From contig CALWRY010000002.1 of the NCBI GenBank assembly GCA_944384065.1, positions 1 to 64,000 on the forward strand: a stretch of DNA of 64,000 nt, given 5' to 3'. The notes under the pieces were generated by a model. That model was not told the origin of the DNA, ran no database searches, and worked only from the letters and a program-made list of their open reading frames with translations. The first letter of the stretch is position 1; each line of letters opens with the position of its first letter. This DNA is from an uncultured Enterocloster sp. (GTDB taxonomy: Bacteria > Bacillota > Clostridia > Lachnospirales > Lachnospiraceae). Positions 9,027 through 17,208 of this stretch are shown piece after piece. A program made the position numbers and the translations under genes.

Positions 9027-10221
9027 ATAAATTTCCTCCCAACTCTATTGCATCTCTTATCCTGTTGTGTACATTTGTTCCTCTAAAGCGTTTTGTTTCT
9101 ACAACGGCTTTTCCGTCTGCAACTGCACAAACAGCTTTTCCAATAGCTTCCGCGAGCCCCACTGGCACAGCATTTCCGATTTGACGATATTTTGCTGCTG
9201 TTGTACCTGTAAATATCCAATTGTCTGGAAATTGCTGTATTCGGGCATATTCTTTTATGCTTAACGGGCGATCCTGTGTAGGATGGCACATCATTGTAGC
9301 TTTCTGAACCGGAGAAGTGACTACAGTGGGGGATGGCTGGTCATAGGAAAGTCTCCTGTAAAATCCAACTTTTCCTCCACCAGATTTATATGCGCCGCCC
9401 ATAGCAATCGGTATAATATTTTCCGGCAAATCACGCCAGTTACCTCCCTCAGGAATCATTTTGAGAAATTTCAGGCGCTCTTTGCTTAATGTGGCACACT
9501 CACCTTTATCAAACTCCAGATCTGCAATGGCATCCCTTACTGTTTTCCATTGATATGCTTTATCTTGATGCGTTTGAAAATGTGTCGGAATCGGAAGAAA
9601 TATAGATTCGTTATCTCGGCTGCCAATTAGTACGAACCTTTCACGAAACTGTGGGACACCATAATTTACCGCATCTAGGATACCATATACAGTTTTATAT
9701 CTCAATTTATCAAACTCTGCTAAAATTACATCCAGAACAGCACCTAATTTTTGGTCAGGAGCATTTCCATTTTTTTCTGCTGTGGGAATAAGTTTTAAAG
9801 GAGATGACATAATTCCTTTCACATTTTCCATAACAAAAAATCTTGGACGTATATAATCAATTATCCTAATAAAGTCCATAAATAAGCTTCCCCTAGGATC
9901 ATTAATCCCCAAGCGTTTTCCGGCAGTTGAAAATGGCTGGCACGGTGGCCCACCACAAATCAAGAATGGCTCTCCGACAGAAAGCCCTGTTAGCTCCAGC
10001 AACTTACGGGGATCTATTTCGCGGATATCTCCGGCTAATACATTGTGGCCATTAACTTGCATTGTTTTTACACATGATTCATCAAAGTCTTGCCCGATCA
10101 CAACATTTAACCCCGCCTTTTCGAGGCCTATATCTAATCCCATTGCCCCAGAAAATAAAGAGATAACATCACGATTATTAGTATATTCATTTAAAGCACT
10201 ATATTTTATTAAATTTCCCAT
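9013..10221 (-). CDS. DNA (cytosine-5) methyltransferase
   Basis: A 402-residue C5-cytosine methyltransferase that uses S-adenosylmethionine. All main motifs are visible: I (VISLFSGAMGLDIGLEKAG, residues about 19-37), IV (GGPPCQPFSTAGKR, about 89-102, with the catalytic Cys), VI (VMENVKG), VIII (QFRERFVLIG), IX and X (YARIQQFPDNW and QIGNAVPVGLAEAIG). The variable target-recognition region lies between VIII and IX and is short, so a single recognition sequence is expected. The start codon overlaps the stop of the upstream HTH gene by one base. It protects host DNA from the adjacent nuclease. Confidence 0.92.
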   Translation of the reverse strand: MGNLIKYSALNEYTNNRDVISLFSGAMGLDIGLEKAGLNVVIGQDFDESCVKTMQVNGHNVLAGDIREIDPRKLLELTGLSVGEPFLICGGPPCQPFSTAGKRLGINDPRGSLFMDFIRIIDYIRPRFFVMENVKGIMSSPLKLIPTAEKNGNAPDQKLGAVLDVILAEFDKLRYKTVYGILDAVNYGVPQFRERFVLIGSRDNESIFLPIPTHFQTHQDKAYQWKTVRDAIADLEFDKGECATLSKERLKFLKMIPEGGNWRDLPENIIPIAMGGAYKSGGGKVGFYRRLSYDQPSPTVVTSPVQKATMMCHPTQDRPLSIKEYARIQQFPDNWIFTGTTAAKYRQIGNAVPVGLAEAIGKAVCAVADGKAVVETKRFRGTNVHNRIRDAIELGGNLYATK

Positions 10222-10430
10222 TAAATTTTCTCTCCATTTTCCAATATAAAATTTCTTTCAAAAGAGCTGTTTACAGCATGTGCGATATTCTCCAACTCGG
10301 CTATGGTAAAACTCTCTCTTTTCATTTTCCCGTTTAAATTTTGCGGCGATGTGCCTATTCTACGCGCTAGTTCCGCCATGCTAATATCTGACAATACACA
10401 TAATATTTTAATTTGCTCGGAAATTGTCAT
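10221..10430 (-). CDS. Small XRE-type HTH regulator of the restriction-modification operon
   Basis: A 69-residue protein that is almost entirely one helix-turn-helix domain, with SMAELARRIGTSPQNLNGKM as the HTH (residues about 18-37). Size and position, first in the operon and immediately before the methyltransferase, suggest a controller (C protein-like) regulator that delays restriction until methylation is established. The same small HTH type also occurs elsewhere without this role, so the control function is inferred. Stop and methyltransferase start share a base. Confidence 0.65.
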   Translation of the reverse strand: MTISEQIKILCVLSDISMAELARRIGTSPQNLNGKMKRESFTIAELENIAHAVNSSFERNFILENGEKI

Positions 10431-10468
10431 TTCTGGTTCCTCTTTAATACATCAACTTTTACCTTATT

Positions 10469-10497
10469 AGTATAAAGTATTTCATTTATAACGTCAA
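10469..10497 (-). promoter_or_regulatory. Leftward promoter of the restriction-modification operon
   Basis: Read on the minus strand, TTGACG (10497-10492) and TATACT (10474-10469) are separated by 17 bp. They lie 39 bases before the HTH start codon. It is a strong sigma-A-type promoter. Confidence 0.6.
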
Positions 10498-10529
10498 TAA
10501 AATAATTCAATCTCTATATCGTAGGTACT

Positions 10530-10558
10530 TGTTGAAAAAATTTATTCCTGGTAAAATA
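10530..10558 (+). promoter_or_regulatory. Rightward promoter of the vsr gene
   Basis: TTGTTG at 10530-10535 and TAAAAT at 10553-10558 are spaced by 17 bp and lie 40 bases before the vsr start. Together with the leftward promoter it makes a divergent control region that the small HTH protein could bind. The ribosome-binding site for vsr is AAAGGAGAGG near 10576-10585. Confidence 0.45.
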
Positions 10559-10598
10559 GAGTTAGTAAAATTTTTAAAGGAGAGGTAGTGATACCTAA

Positions 10599-11063
10599 AT
10601 GCAGCGAGATGCCGCTACCATATCAAGGAATATGAGTAAAATTCATAGTAAAGATACATCTATTGAACTGTGCCTTCGCAGGGCATTATGGCATAAAGGA
10701 TATCGCTACCGCAAGAATTACAAAGTTCTTCCAGGGACGCCGGATATTGTGCTTACCAAATACAAAATAGCTATTTTCTGTGATAGTGAATTTTTCCATG
10801 GTAAAGACTGGGAATATCTAAAATTGCGGCTTGAAAAAGGAAATAATTCTGATTATTGGCTAAAAAAAATCGAACATAATCGTATCCGTGACAGGGAGAA
10901 TGATAAAAAATTAATTTTTCTCGGATATACAGTTATTCATTTCTGGGGACAGGATATTAAAAAACATACTGATGAATGCCTCCAGGTTATAGAGGAGGCT
11001 ATATGGGACAGTAAAATGGAATCTATCAATGACGATATATATGATCTTTTAAGATATTCATAA
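10599..11063 (+). CDS. vsr: Very short patch repair (Vsr) endonuclease
   Basis: A 154-residue mismatch endonuclease that cuts next to T:G mismatches arising when 5-methylcytosine deaminates, and so limits mutation at the partner methyltransferase sites. Family blocks are SRNMSKIHSKDTSIELCLRR at the N-terminus, YRKNYKVLPGTPDIVL, KYKIAIFCDSEFFHGKDW with the catalytic Asp, and DYWLKKIEHNRIRDRENDK. In many Vsr proteins the third block reads D-G-C-F-W-H-G. Here it is D-S-E-F-F-H-G, so one zinc-ligand-type Cys is replaced. It is transcribed away from the methyltransferase and is AT-rich like its neighbours. Confidence 0.9.
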   Translation: MQRDAATISRNMSKIHSKDTSIELCLRRALWHKGYRYRKNYKVLPGTPDIVLTKYKIAIFCDSEFFHGKDWEYLKLRLEKGNNSDYWLKKIEHNRIRDRENDKKLIFLGYTVIHFWGQDIKKHTDECLQVIEEAIWDSKMESINDDIYDLLRYS

Positions 11064-11191
11064 TAATTTTATCATGTGTAACTCCATTACGGTAGGAAAA
11101 CTGCCTAAATAGATTAAGATATAGAAGTTGTCATAATATCCATTCTCAACGCATACATTAGTAAGGAATAGGACAGAAGGAGAGAATGGTT

Positions 11192-11854
11192 ATGGATGAG
11201 ATACATTATCTGATATCAGACGCGTCAAAAAAAGTGGATGTGGAAGCCCATGTGCTCAGGTATTGGGAGGACGAGCTGGAGCTTGACATTCCCCGAAATG
11301 AAATGGGGCACAGATGCTATACGGATCTGCATATCCGCCTGTTCCGGCAGATCAAGAATCTGAAAGAAAAGGGGTATCAGCTGAAGGCCATCAAGCACGC
11401 CTTAAACCAGGTTCTTGAAAAGGAGGGCAGAATGGAGCTTTCAGACGAAATATTGGAGAAGGATATGGATGCGGCGTTAAAGGAATTTCGAGAGGAGGAC
11501 AAGCCCGGCGGCCTGGCGGAGGTGCGGGACGGCGCTTCTGTGGTATCTATGGAGGAGAAGATGGCTCAGTTCCAGCAGATTATGAACCTGATAATCGGAC
11601 GGGCCCTGGAGGTCAACAATGAGAAGCTGAGTCAGGATATCAGCACCCTGGTAAATGAAAAAATGGGCCAGGAGCTGGAGTATCTCCTCAAAGATTCCGA
11701 CCAGAAAGCCGAAGAACGCTTCCGCCGCCTGGACGAAGCCCTCCGATCCGCCCAGAAAGACAGCCAGGCCGAGGCCGCCGCAGCCAAAATCCCATTTTTC
11801 AAGAAAAAGCGCTTTGGCCGCAGCGGCAAAAAACTCTGGGGCAAAAAAAAATAA
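11192..11854 (+). CDS. MerR-like DNA-binding regulator
   Basis: About 220 residues. The N-terminal winged HTH of MerR type contains DVEAHVLRYWEDELEL and DLHIRLFRQIKNLKEKGYQL. A coiled-coil-like charged middle follows, and the C-terminal tail is very basic (FFKKKRFGRSGKKLWGKKK). The basic tail suggests nucleic-acid contact or non-specific binding. No metal-binding cysteines of classic MerR sensors are visible. The ATG at 11192 is preferred because AAGGAG (11177-11182) is 9 bases ahead. An ATG at 11186 is only 3 bases from it. In related genomes this type of gene commonly lies near dnaB, which would make the island an insertion between them, but that is from general knowledge. Confidence 0.65.
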   Translation: MDEIHYLISDASKKVDVEAHVLRYWEDELELDIPRNEMGHRCYTDLHIRLFRQIKNLKEKGYQLKAIKHALNQVLEKEGRMELSDEILEKDMDAALKEFREEDKPGGLAEVRDGASVVSMEEKMAQFQQIMNLIIGRALEVNNEKLSQDISTLVNEKMGQELEYLLKDSDQKAEERFRRLDEALRSAQKDSQAEAAAAKIPFFKKKRFGRSGKKLWGKKK

Positions 11855-11972
11855 AGCGGATTCCTCAATCAACCCCCAAAACCGCCTCAAACCCCTTGCG
11901 ATTTTCTTAAGACCCAAATTTCCATATCGCCATTTTGCAGGAATTGTGGTATCATATCCACGTAGGCAATGA

Positions 11973-12097
11973 GCAGTGCAAAAGAAGGCAGGCAAAAAGC
12001 TGCGTTGTGCTCGCACATAAGCAGCTTTTTGCCTGCCTTCTTTTATAGGGCGAAGCCCGTGACTGAGCTGGAGCGAAGCGGAAGCGAGGTGCACTGC
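11973..12097. repeat. Large hairpin element, copy C
   Basis: A perfect 24-bp inverted repeat (11980-12003 with 12021-12044) encloses a 17-nt loop that reads GTTGTGCTCGCACATAA and can itself pair (TGTGC/GCACA). A second hairpin GGG-CGAA-CCC type lies at 12048-12058. An 8-bp outer pair GCAGTGCA (11973-11980) and TGCACTGC (12090-12097) closes the whole block. The loop resembles that of the element at 21996-22058. It is grouped with the cloverleaf elements A and B on architecture, with lower certainty. It may also act as the terminator of the MerR-like gene. Confidence 0.6.
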
Positions 12098-12130
12098 GGA
12101 TCCGGCGAGCCAGTTCCGCAGTCCCCCCAA

Positions 12131-12330
12131 GGCGATGCCGCAGGCGAGCCTACAGCCAATCCCGCGGCGATGCCGCCAGGCGAGCCTACAGCCAATCCGC
12201 GGCGATGCCGCAGGCGAGCCTACAGCCAATCCCGCGGCGATGCCGCCAGGCGAGCCTACAGCCAATCCGCGGCGATGCCGCAGGTGAGCCTACAGCCAAT
12301 CCGCGGCGATGCCGCCAGGCGAGCCTACAA
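12131..12330. repeat. Tandem 35-bp repeats, two alternating versions
   Basis: About 5.7 units begin at 12131, 12166, 12201, 12236, 12271 and 12305. Each starts GGCGATGCCG, then an optional extra C, then AGGCGAGCCTACAGCCAATC. Units 1 and 3 are identical, and units 2 and 4 are identical, so the higher-order period is 70 bp. The unit length is not a multiple of 3 and there is no spacer between units. It is an intergenic array, neither a coding repeat nor a CRISPR. It lies between element C and the NlpC/P60 lipoprotein gene and may include that gene's promoter or leader. I see no clear -10/-35 in it. Confidence 0.85.
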
Positions 12331-12363
12331 AAACCCCAAACAAAAGAAAGGTCCCCCACCCCC

Positions 12364-13962
12364 ATGAAATACACCCCTCGTCACCCCATCCCATACACCC
12401 CCGCCGCCATCCTTCTGGCCGCAGCCCTCACGGGCTGCGCGGCCTCAACCCACCAGAACGCAGCGGCCCCCGCATCCGCCTCCAACGCCATAGTCATCGA
12501 GACTGTGCCGGAGACCATCGCTCCCCTGGGCCTGGAAGGGCAGATCCTTCCGGGCCTTGACGACGTGGATTTGCCCGATGCGGATCCGGCTCCGGAATAC
12601 CTTCGCCTTGGCGTCCGCCATGAGATTGTGAAGAAGGTTCAGCAGCGCCTGATGGATCTGGGCTTTATGGACAACGATGAGCCCACGGACTACTACGGGG
12701 AAGCCACCCAGCAGGCCGTGCTCCATTTCCAGAGGCAGAACGAGCTCCCCATGGACGGAATCGTTGGGAACACCACATGGGACGCCCTGATGGCGGAGGA
12801 TGCCAAGTATTACGCGGTGTCCAAGGGAACCGAGGGCGAGGACATCAGAAGAATCCAGCAGCGCCTTTACGAGCTGGGTTATCTGGCCTCGGCGGATTTG
12901 GTGACGGGGAGCTTTGGCGATTCCACGGAGACGGCCGTGCTGAAGCTGCAGGAGATCAACGGGCTGACCCAGGACGGAAAGGTGGGCCAGCAGACATTCA
13001 ACCTGCTCTACAGCGATGAGATCAAGCCCAACTACCTCTCCTACGGGGAGCACAGCGAGGTGGTCCTGGCCTGCCAGGAGCGCTTAAAGGAGCTGGGATA
13101 TCTCACCACCACGCCGGACGGGGCCTTTGGCCAGGATACCATTGTGGCGGTGAAGCAGTTCCAGGCCAGAAACGACCTGGTCGTGGACGGCTACCTGGGC
13201 CCCTCCACCCGGATGCTCTTAGAGAGCGGGGACGCAAGGCCCAACGGCATGATGCTGGGCGAGGAGGGCGACGCCATCACCCGGGTGCAGGAGCTTCTCA
13301 GCAAATACGGCTACCTGTCCTCCGCCAATGTGACGGGATACTACGGGGAGATCACGGAAAATGCGGTGCGGAATTTCCAGTCAAGAAACGGCCTGACAGC
13401 CGATGGACTGGTGGGCGTGCAGACCATGGCGAAGCTTACCGGCGACGACGTGCGCCGGGCTGCTGCGGGAAGCTCCGGCGGGACATCCAGCGGAGGCGGC
13501 CAGTCCAGCTCTGCCGGACGGGGCCAGAGCTCTGCAGGCGCCGGATCCGCAGGAACCACAGGCGGAAGCACGACCCAGACGCCGCCCCCGCCGCCATCCG
13601 GAAGCGGCGTGTCCGCCCTGATATCTGCGGCCACGTCCCGGCTGGGATGCCCCTATGTGTGGGGAGCCAAGGGGCCCAATTCCTTTGACTGCTCCGGATT
13701 TGTGTACTGGTGCCTGAACCAGGCAGGGGTGAGCCAGAGCTATCTGACCTCCTCGGGCTGGCGCAATCCGGGAAGATATACAAAAGTAAGCAACTTTAAC
13801 GATATACAGGCAGGAGATATTGTGGTGGTAAGAGGCCATGTGGGAATCGCCGCCGGCGGAGGCATGGTCATCGACGCCTCCTCCAGCAACGGACGGGTGG
13901 TGCACAGGAGCTTGAGCCAGTGGTGGGCCAACAACTTTATCTGCGCCTGGAGGATTTTCTAA
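12364..13962 (+). CDS. Lipoprotein with four peptidoglycan-binding repeats and an NlpC/P60 endopeptidase
   Basis: A 532-residue exported cell-wall hydrolase. The signal peptide ends in the lipobox L-T-G-C with Cys25. Four PG_binding_1-type repeats follow, starting at VQQRLMDLGF, IQQRLYELGY, CQERLKELGY and VQELLSKYGY, each with an F-Q-x-x-N-x-L core. A Gly/Ser-rich linker leads to a C-terminal NlpC/P60 domain with the catalytic Cys in FDCSGFVYWC (near residue 443) and the His in GHVGIA. It should cleave stem peptides. The ATG at 12364 is chosen because the signal peptide starts there. Upstream in-frame codons would translate the tandem repeats. A response regulator gene follows directly. Confidence 0.87.
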   Translation: MKYTPRHPIPYTPAAILLAAALTGCAASTHQNAAAPASASNAIVIETVPETIAPLGLEGQILPGLDDVDLPDADPAPEYLRLGVRHEIVKKVQQRLMDLGFMDNDEPTDYYGEATQQAVLHFQRQNELPMDGIVGNTTWDALMAEDAKYYAVSKGTEGEDIRRIQQRLYELGYLASADLVTGSFGDSTETAVLKLQEINGLTQDGKVGQQTFNLLYSDEIKPNYLSYGEHSEVVLACQERLKELGYLTTTPDGAFGQDTIVAVKQFQARNDLVVDGYLGPSTRMLLESGDARPNGMMLGEEGDAITRVQELLSKYGYLSSANVTGYYGEITENAVRNFQSRNGLTADGLVGVQTMAKLTGDDVRRAAAGSSGGTSSGGGQSSSAGRGQSSAGAGSAGTTGGSTTQTPPPPPSGSGVSALISAATSRLGCPYVWGAKGPNSFDCSGFVYWCLNQAGVSQSYLTSSGWRNPGRYTKVSNFNDIQAGDIVVVRGHVGIAAGGGMVIDASSSNGRVVHRSLSQWWANNFICAWRIF

Positions 13963-13979
13963 TGAAGGAGGAACGGGAT

Positions 13980-14675
13980 ATGCAGACCATACTGGTATGT
14001 GATGACGACAAGCAGATTGTGGAGGCCATTGACATTTATCTCACCGGGGAAGGCTATCAGGTGATCAAGGCCTACGACGGATACGAGGCCCTGGACGCCC
14101 TGGCGGACAACAAGGTGGATCTGCTGATTATGGATGTGATGATGCCGGGACTGGACGGGATCCGAACCACTCTGAAGGTGCGGGAGACCAGCAGCATTCC
14201 CATCATCATCCTCTCAGCAAAATCCGAGGACACAGACAAGATTCTGGGGCTCAACATCGGAGCGGACGACTACATAACAAAGCCCTTTAATCCCCTGGAG
14301 CTGGTGGCGCGGGTAAAGTCCCAGCTCAGGCGCTACACCCAGCTGGGAAATATGACCCAGCAGAATGAGGGCCAGGTATACAAGTGCGGAGGCCTCCAGA
14401 TCAATGACGACAACAAGGAGGTGACGGTGGACGGGGAGCCCATCAAGCTCACGCCCATCGAGTACAATATCCTTCTCCTGCTGGTGAAAAATGCGGGCAA
14501 AGTATTTTCCATCGACGAGATCTACGAGCAAATATGGAACGAGGAGGCCATCGGGGCGGACAACACGGTGGCCGTACATATCCGCCATATCCGGGAGAAG
14601 ATCGAGATTAACCCCAGGGAGCCCAAGTACCTGAAGGTGGTATGGGGCGTGGGCTATAAAATTGAGAAGCAGTAG
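13980..14675 (+). CDS. OmpR/PhoB-family response regulator
   Basis: A 231-residue two-component regulator. The receiver domain starts MQTILVCDDDKQ, has the phospho-acceptor D52 in LIMDVMMPGLDG, and the Lys in YITKPFNPLEL. The C-terminal winged HTH shows KLTPIEYNILLLLVKNAGKV and AVHIRHIREKIE with the VWGVGYKIE end. AAGGAGG at 13965-13971 is 8 bases before ATG 13980, favouring it over the ATG at 13962 that overlaps the preceding stop codon. It is followed 8 bases later by its histidine kinase. Confidence 0.93.
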   Translation: MQTILVCDDDKQIVEAIDIYLTGEGYQVIKAYDGYEALDALADNKVDLLIMDVMMPGLDGIRTTLKVRETSSIPIIILSAKSEDTDKILGLNIGADDYITKPFNPLELVARVKSQLRRYTQLGNMTQQNEGQVYKCGGLQINDDNKEVTVDGEPIKLTPIEYNILLLLVKNAGKVFSIDEIYEQIWNEEAIGADNTVAVHIRHIREKIEINPREPKYLKVVWGVGYKIEKQ

Positions 14676-14683
14676 GTGGACGT

Positions 14684-17116
14684 ATGGCAGAGGCTAGGAA
14701 GAAGCTTCGGGCGAAGAAGGCCCTGTTTACTATTTTTCATGTGGTATTTATGCTGTGCCTTATAGCCGGCTTCAGCGCCATGTATCTCAGCGCCAACTAT
14801 GGCCGGGGCATCAAATGGATATTTGACGACGTGTATGAGGACTCGGACTCCTTCAGCCAGCAGCTGGGAACGGATATCGCCAGCATATTTGCCTATGCAG
14901 GCTACCAGGAAATGTTTGAGACGGACGGGAAGCTGGATCTATATAAGCCCATTATGCGGACCACAAACGGGCCGGGCGTTTCGGAGGAATGGACGCTGGA
15001 CGATGTGGTTCGGTACGGGCGGATTATGGGATATTATCTGGACAGCAATTATGATGTGGCGGGAGCGCCCTGGTCCTTAGACGAGGAAGACCAGGAGACA
15101 GAGGTGGATATCACCTACTACACAAATAATCCCAGCTTCTTTGAGGCCACAAACCTGACTAGCCGGATGACAAAATACGAGCTTGTCATGACGCTCTTAT
15201 ATGAGCTGGGCAACTATTATAAGACCTACAATTACTACATGAAGGGGAGCACCAACTTTTATTTCCGCATCAGCTATACCAGCGACGAGGGGGTGGAGAC
15301 ACTCTACACCAATGTGGAGGACATGCCCATAGAGGAGATGCGGGATGTGGGAAAATATTTGTACATCCAGGGCAGCACAGTGGAGATACACAGCAACCTT
15401 TCCGCAATCCCCAACAACGCGGCCAGGCTTTTGGAGCTCTGGAATCCCTACCAAAATGATAAGAATTATATGATAGTCGCTGTAAATACGGACTATCCCT
15501 GCGATGACATCTATTCCGAGCAGGTGGCAGCCTACGGCGCGGACAGAAACGCATATATTCTGGGCATGGGAGGCGTGATTCTCGGCCTTCTGGGCTGTTT
15601 CGCCACCCTTTTGTTCATGGCCATTGTGTCGGGCCACGTGGAGGACGGATCCGAGGAGATCCGTCTGTACCCGGTGGATGAGATTTATACGGAGGCATTT
15701 CTCGTCTTGTGGGCGGGAGCCGCCGCCGGGGCTGTGGCGCTGATCCAGTACTGCGGGCCGTGGCTTGTGTCCCTCTTTGCAATAGAGGATCAGTGGGAAT
15801 ACTGGAATAAGGTGATGATCATTCTCACCGTCTATGTGAGCATCCTCCTGTGCGGCTTTTCACTGGTCCGCCGCTACAAGGCCCGATGCCTGTGGGAGCG
15901 CAGCCTGATTAAAAAAATGATGGATTCCGCACAGGCCTACCTGGAATACAGATCCTACGCGGTCCGCATAGGCGTGGGCTATCTCGCCTTCCTGATTGCA
16001 AACGGGGCAGCCCTCTGGGGAATGGTGTTCATCTTCGCAAACCGGGAAAATATACCGGGCTACCGGCTGCTGTTCTTGGGCCTCATCCTGATCCTGGCGG
16101 TGATGGACAGCCTGGCCTTTCACGGCATGTTTAAAAAGGCGGTGCAGAGGGATCTGCTGGACGCGGCGGTGAGCAGCATATCCAAGGGGGACACCAACTA
16201 CCGTATTGACACGGAGCGTCTCAGCGGCAAAGAGCGGGACATGGGCGAGCACATCAACAATATCAGCAGCGGCCTGGGAACAGCCCTGATGGAGCAGGTG
16301 AAGAGCGAGCGCATGAAGGCGGATTTGATCACCAATGTGTCCCACGACATCAAAACGCCTCTCACCTCCATCATCAACTATGTGGACCTGATCAAGCGGG
16401 AAAAAATCGAAAATCCCAAGGTATTGGCCTACCTGGAGGTGCTGGATCAGAAATCCCAGCGGCTTAAGACGCTGACGGAGGATCTGGTGGAGGCCTCCAA
16501 GGCCAGCTCCGGCAATCTGAAGCTGGAGATGACAGACATCAATCTGGTGGAGCTGGTTCAGCAGACCAACGGGGAATTTGAGGAGCGCTTTGAGCAGCGC
16601 CATCTGGAGCTGGTGTCCGGCCTTCCGGAGGACGCCCTGATCATTCGGGCAGACGGCAGGCGGCTCTGGCGGGTTCTGGAAAATCTGTATACCAACACAT
16701 TCAAGTATGCCATGGAACGGAGCCGGGTCTATGTGGATGTGAAGACAGAGGGAGAACGGGCCCTGTTCACCATCAAAAATATATCGGAGAAGCCCCTCAA
16801 CATAAGCCCCGACGAGCTGACGGAGCGGTTTGTGCGGGGAGATGTGTCCAGAACTACGGAGGGAAGCGGGCTGGGGCTCTCCATTGCCCAGAGCCTGACG
16901 GAGCTGCAGGGCGGAATATTTAAGATAGAAATAGACGGCGATTTGTTTAAGGCTTCCGTGGATTTCCCCCTGGAGAAGAAGGAGGAGCCCGCCGCTTTGC
17001 CGGCAGCGATGGAAGATGGGACGGCGGCTGATCCCCTGAAAAGTACACAGGAAGAAAGCGCGGCAGAGCAGCAAGACCGGGAACAGCCGGATTCCGGCGA
17101 ACAGAGTGCGGAATAA
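14684..17116 (+). CDS. Sensor histidine kinase, partner of the preceding regulator
   Basis: An 810-residue membrane kinase. One helix near residues 15-40 and another near 290-315 flank an extracytoplasmic sensor region of about 250 residues. Several more helices (about 345-365, 380-400, 430-455, 465-485) then precede a HAMP-like linker. The H box is NVSHDIKTPLTSI with His554. The ATPase domain has N-box RVLENLYTNTFKYA and the G box GSGLGLSIAQSL. The acidic tail of about 45 residues after the kinase core is unusual and low in complexity. It lies 8 bases after the regulator gene and ends at a strong hairpin terminator. Confidence 0.9.
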   Translation: MAEARKKLRAKKALFTIFHVVFMLCLIAGFSAMYLSANYGRGIKWIFDDVYEDSDSFSQQLGTDIASIFAYAGYQEMFETDGKLDLYKPIMRTTNGPGVSEEWTLDDVVRYGRIMGYYLDSNYDVAGAPWSLDEEDQETEVDITYYTNNPSFFEATNLTSRMTKYELVMTLLYELGNYYKTYNYYMKGSTNFYFRISYTSDEGVETLYTNVEDMPIEEMRDVGKYLYIQGSTVEIHSNLSAIPNNAARLLELWNPYQNDKNYMIVAVNTDYPCDDIYSEQVAAYGADRNAYILGMGGVILGLLGCFATLLFMAIVSGHVEDGSEEIRLYPVDEIYTEAFLVLWAGAAAGAVALIQYCGPWLVSLFAIEDQWEYWNKVMIILTVYVSILLCGFSLVRRYKARCLWERSLIKKMMDSAQAYLEYRSYAVRIGVGYLAFLIANGAALWGMVFIFANRENIPGYRLLFLGLILILAVMDSLAFHGMFKKAVQRDLLDAAVSSISKGDTNYRIDTERLSGKERDMGEHINNISSGLGTALMEQVKSERMKADLITNVSHDIKTPLTSIINYVDLIKREKIENPKVLAYLEVLDQKSQRLKTLTEDLVEASKASSGNLKLEMTDINLVELVQQTNGEFEERFEQRHLELVSGLPEDALIIRADGRRLWRVLENLYTNTFKYAMERSRVYVDVKTEGERALFTIKNISEKPLNISPDELTERFVRGDVSRTTEGSGLGLSIAQSLTELQGGIFKIEIDGDLFKASVDFPLEKKEEPAALPAAMEDGTAADPLKSTQEESAAEQQDREQPDSGEQSAE

Positions 17117-17131
17117 AAACAGCTGCCGCAT

Positions 17132-17177
17132 AAAAAACAGGAAGACTTCCCAAATAGGAAAGCCTTCCTGTTTTTTT
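17132..17177. terminator. Bidirectional terminator between the histidine kinase and phosphotransferase genes
   Basis: CAGGAAG (17138-17144) pairs with CTTCCTG (17164-17170), flanked by six A on the left and seven T on the right. It is a typical intrinsic terminator in both directions for two convergent genes. Confidence 0.85.
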
Positions 17178-17208
17178 GCGCCCATGCAATCACGGGAGCG
17201 GCTGCAAT

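Noticed and set aside
12131..12330. Possible CRISPR array
   Set aside because: Units are contiguous with no unique spacers, and unit identity follows a 70-bp duplication pattern. No cas genes are in the window.
12205..12363. N-terminal extension of the NlpC/P60 lipoprotein through the tandem repeats
   Set aside because: It would place about 50 repeat-encoded residues before a good lipoprotein signal peptide, which must be at the N-terminus to work.
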